From contig NZ_JACHNP010000001.1 in assembly GCF_014206815.1 (NCBI RefSeq), positions 834,456 through 898,455 of the forward strand: a stretch of DNA of 64,000 nt, written 5' to 3'. Below the pieces are notes generated by a model. The model made no database searches. It was not told where the DNA came from and saw only the letters and a program-made list of their open reading frames with translations. This stretch comes from Xanthomonas sp. F10. Lineage in GTDB: Bacteria; Pseudomonadota; Gammaproteobacteria; Xanthomonadales; Xanthomonadaceae. The first letter of the stretch is position 1, and each line of letters starts with the position of its first letter. Below are positions 62,210-64,000 of the stretch, in pieces. The translations under genes were made by a program, and so were the position numbers.

Positions 62210-63976
62210 TCAGTCGATGAACTGCAGGCGAGCGAGTTCGGCGTACAGCCCCCCCTGCGCCAGCAGCTCGGCGTGGGTGCCCTGGGCGACGATGCGGCCG
62301 TGGTCCATCACCACGATGCGGTCGGCCTTGAGCACGGTGGCCAGGCGGTGCGCGATCACCAGGGTGGTGCGCCCGGCCATCAGCCGCTCCAGCGCCTGCT
62401 GCACGGCGTTTTCGCTCTGCGCGTCCAGGGCGCTGGTGGCCTCGTCCAGCAGCAGGATCGGAGCGTCCTTGAGCAGGGCGCGGGCGATGGCGATGCGCTG
62501 CTGCTGGCCGCCGGACAGGCGCGCGCCGCGCTCGCCCAGTTCGCTGGCGTAGCCGTCGGGCAGCTGGCGCAGGAATGCGTCGGCTTCGGCGGCGCGCGCC
62601 GCAGCCTCGACCTCGGCCTCGCTGGCCTCGAGCCGGCCGTAACGGATGTTGTCGGCGGCGCTGGCGGCGAACAGGGTCGGGTGCTGCGGCACCAGTCCGA
62701 TCGCTGAGCGCAGCTGCGACGGGTCGAGCGTGCGCAGGTCCAGGCCATCCACCTGCACGCTGCCGGACTGCGGATCGTGGAAGCGCATCAGCAGCGCCAG
62801 CACCGTGCTCTTGCCGGCGCCGGAGGGACCGACCAGGGCCACGCTCTCGCCGGGCCGCACATGCAGGTCGAAGCCGTCCAGCGCCGGGTGATCGGGGCGC
62901 TGCGGGTAGCGGAAGCTGACGTGGTCGAAACGCACCTCGCCGCGCAACGGCTGCGGCAATGCACGCGGCTGCGCCGGCGCGACCACCTCGGGACGTTCCT
63001 GGAACAGCTCGGCGATACGGCCCATGCCGCCGGCCGCGCGCTGCAGATCGTTCCAGACCTCGGCCAGCGAAGCGACCGAGCCGCCGCCGAACATCGCGTA
63101 CAGCACGAACTGGCCGAGCGCGCCGGCGCTGAGTTCGCCGGCAGCGACCTCGTGCGCGCCGGACCACAGCACCAGCACGATGGCGCCGAAGATCAGCACG
63201 ATGGCCGCGGCGGTGATCAGCGCCTGCGCGCCGACCCGGCGCCGCGCCACCGCCACGGTCTGCGCCAGCGCCTCGCCGAAGCGGCCGCGTTCGTAGCCTT
63301 CGCGCGCATATGCCTGCACCGTGCGCACCGCGCCCAGGGTCTCGGCCGCCAGGGTGTTGGCGTCGGCGACGCGGTCCTGGCTGGCGCGCGAGATCTTCTG
63401 CAGGCGGCGCGCACCGAGCACGATCGGCAGCACCGCCAGCGGGATGCCGAGCAGGGTGTAGGCGGCCAGGTGCGGGCTGGTCACGCACAGCATCACCACG
63501 CTGCCGATCGCGGTGACCGTGCTGCGCAGGGCCACCGACATGGTGCTGCCGATGACCCCGCGCAGCAGTTCGCTGTCGGCGGACAGGCGCGAGACCAGTT
63601 CGCCGCTGCGGTTGCGGTCGTGGAAACCGGCATGCAGGCCGATCAGATGCGTATACAGACGTTCGCGCAGGTCGGCGACGACTTTCTCGCCAAGCAGGGA
63701 CACGAAGTAGAAGCGCGTGGCGGTGGCCACCGCCAGCACCACCGCGACCGCGAACAGCAGGGCGAAGGACTGGTTGATGCGGCTGCTGTCGCTGAAACCG
63801 TGGTCGATCATCTGCCGCACCGCCACCGGCAGGCTCAACGTGGCGCTGGAGGAGATCGCCAGCGCCACCAGCCAGGCGATCAGCAGGCCGCGACGGCGAC
63901 GCACGAACGGCCACAGGGTGCGCAGGCTGCCGAGTCTGCGCAGCGACTTGGCCTGGTCGGCCGGCGGGGTGTTCAT
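62210..63976 (-). CDS. MsbA-like ABC exporter (permease plus ATPase)
   Basis: The 588-residue homodimeric exporter has six membrane helices (residues 30-315). The ATPase has Walker A GPSGAGKST near 380, signature LSGGQ near 488 and Walker B ILLLDEATSALD. Other segments (DHGFSDSSRINQSF) match LmrA/MsbA-type pumps. The substrate is unknown. The ATG at 63976 lies near the window edge, so its own promoter is outside or in the last 24 bases. It is read leftward. Confidence 0.92.
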   Translation of the reverse strand: MNTPPADQAKSLRRLGSLRTLWPFVRRRRGLLIAWLVALAISSSATLSLPVAVRQMIDHGFSDSSRINQSFALLFAVAVVLAVATATRFYFVSLLGEKVVADLRERLYTHLIGLHAGFHDRNRSGELVSRLSADSELLRGVIGSTMSVALRSTVTAIGSVVMLCVTSPHLAAYTLLGIPLAVLPIVLGARRLQKISRASQDRVADANTLAAETLGAVRTVQAYAREGYERGRFGEALAQTVAVARRRVGAQALITAAAIVLIFGAIVLVLWSGAHEVAAGELSAGALGQFVLYAMFGGGSVASLAEVWNDLQRAAGGMGRIAELFQERPEVVAPAQPRALPQPLRGEVRFDHVSFRYPQRPDHPALDGFDLHVRPGESVALVGPSGAGKSTVLALLMRFHDPQSGSVQVDGLDLRTLDPSQLRSAIGLVPQHPTLFAASAADNIRYGRLEASEAEVEAAARAAEADAFLRQLPDGYASELGERGARLSGGQQQRIAIARALLKDAPILLLDEATSALDAQSENAVQQALERLMAGRTTLVIAHRLATVLKADRIVVMDHGRIVAQGTHAELLAQGGLYAELARLQFID

Positions 63977-64000
63977 GCGGGGGCGGGTTCCGAACAGCGG

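Overview
The window is a high-GC (about 68-70%), densely coding chromosomal segment from a member of the Xanthomonadaceae, most likely Xanthomonas. The grounds are the tmRNA tag peptide ANDDNYALAA, the Fur, BamE and RatA/RnfH neighbourhood beside smpB, an hrcA-grpE-dnaK-dnaJ cluster next to recN, and families of short repeats (GGAGCGGCTTCAGCCGC palindromes, GGGATTSGGGATT-type tandems, ACCCCAACCCCTCTCCC elements) that are familiar from Xanthomonas intergenic DNA. Species cannot be decided by eye.

Layout. 1-15.5 kb: end of a probable MarR-type regulator, peptidyl-dipeptidase dcp, a glutathione peroxidase, ferredoxin-NADP reductase fpr behind a near-ideal Fur box, an ABC exporter, an amidinotransferase-family enzyme, an ECF41 sigma factor with its carboxymuconolactone-decarboxylase-like partner and two matching promoters, class I fumarase, a glutathione transferase, and a DUF2946 protein plus TonB-dependent copper receptor. 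15.5-29.5 kb: outer-membrane phospholipase A, a DUF456 protein, a cold-shock protein, two glycine-zipper envelope proteins, tcdA, an EAL protein, a TatD-type nuclease, glutaryl-CoA-type acyl-CoA dehydrogenase, small redox and transfer enzymes, and dnaB. 29.5-43 kb: photolyase, a wax-ester/diacylglycerol acyltransferase, an OmpA-like lipoprotein, then a LysR gene divergent from a five-gene RND efflux operon of MexEF-OprN type that carries two SDR genes.

43-52 kb: a GGDEF diguanylate cyclase, a 57-codon gene, a VOC protein, ssrA (tmRNA), then a large unusual gene encoding an alpha/beta-hydrolase fused to a subtilisin-like protease, a repeat-filled stretch, smpB, ratA, rnfH, bamE and fur. The fusion gene lies on the opposite strand between ssrA and smpB and is the most intriguing single element of the window. 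52-64 kb: recN, the heat-shock cluster with two visible sigma32-like promoters and no visible CIRCE, pdxY and tyrA as an overlapping pair, a DnaA-box-like cluster, a small hypothetical gene and an MsbA-like ABC exporter.

Most of the content is core housekeeping. The accessory or unusual parts are the hydrolase-subtilase fusion, the efflux operon with a degenerate SDR, the ECF41 module, and the repeat-rich intergenic regions, two of which hold what look like gene remnants.
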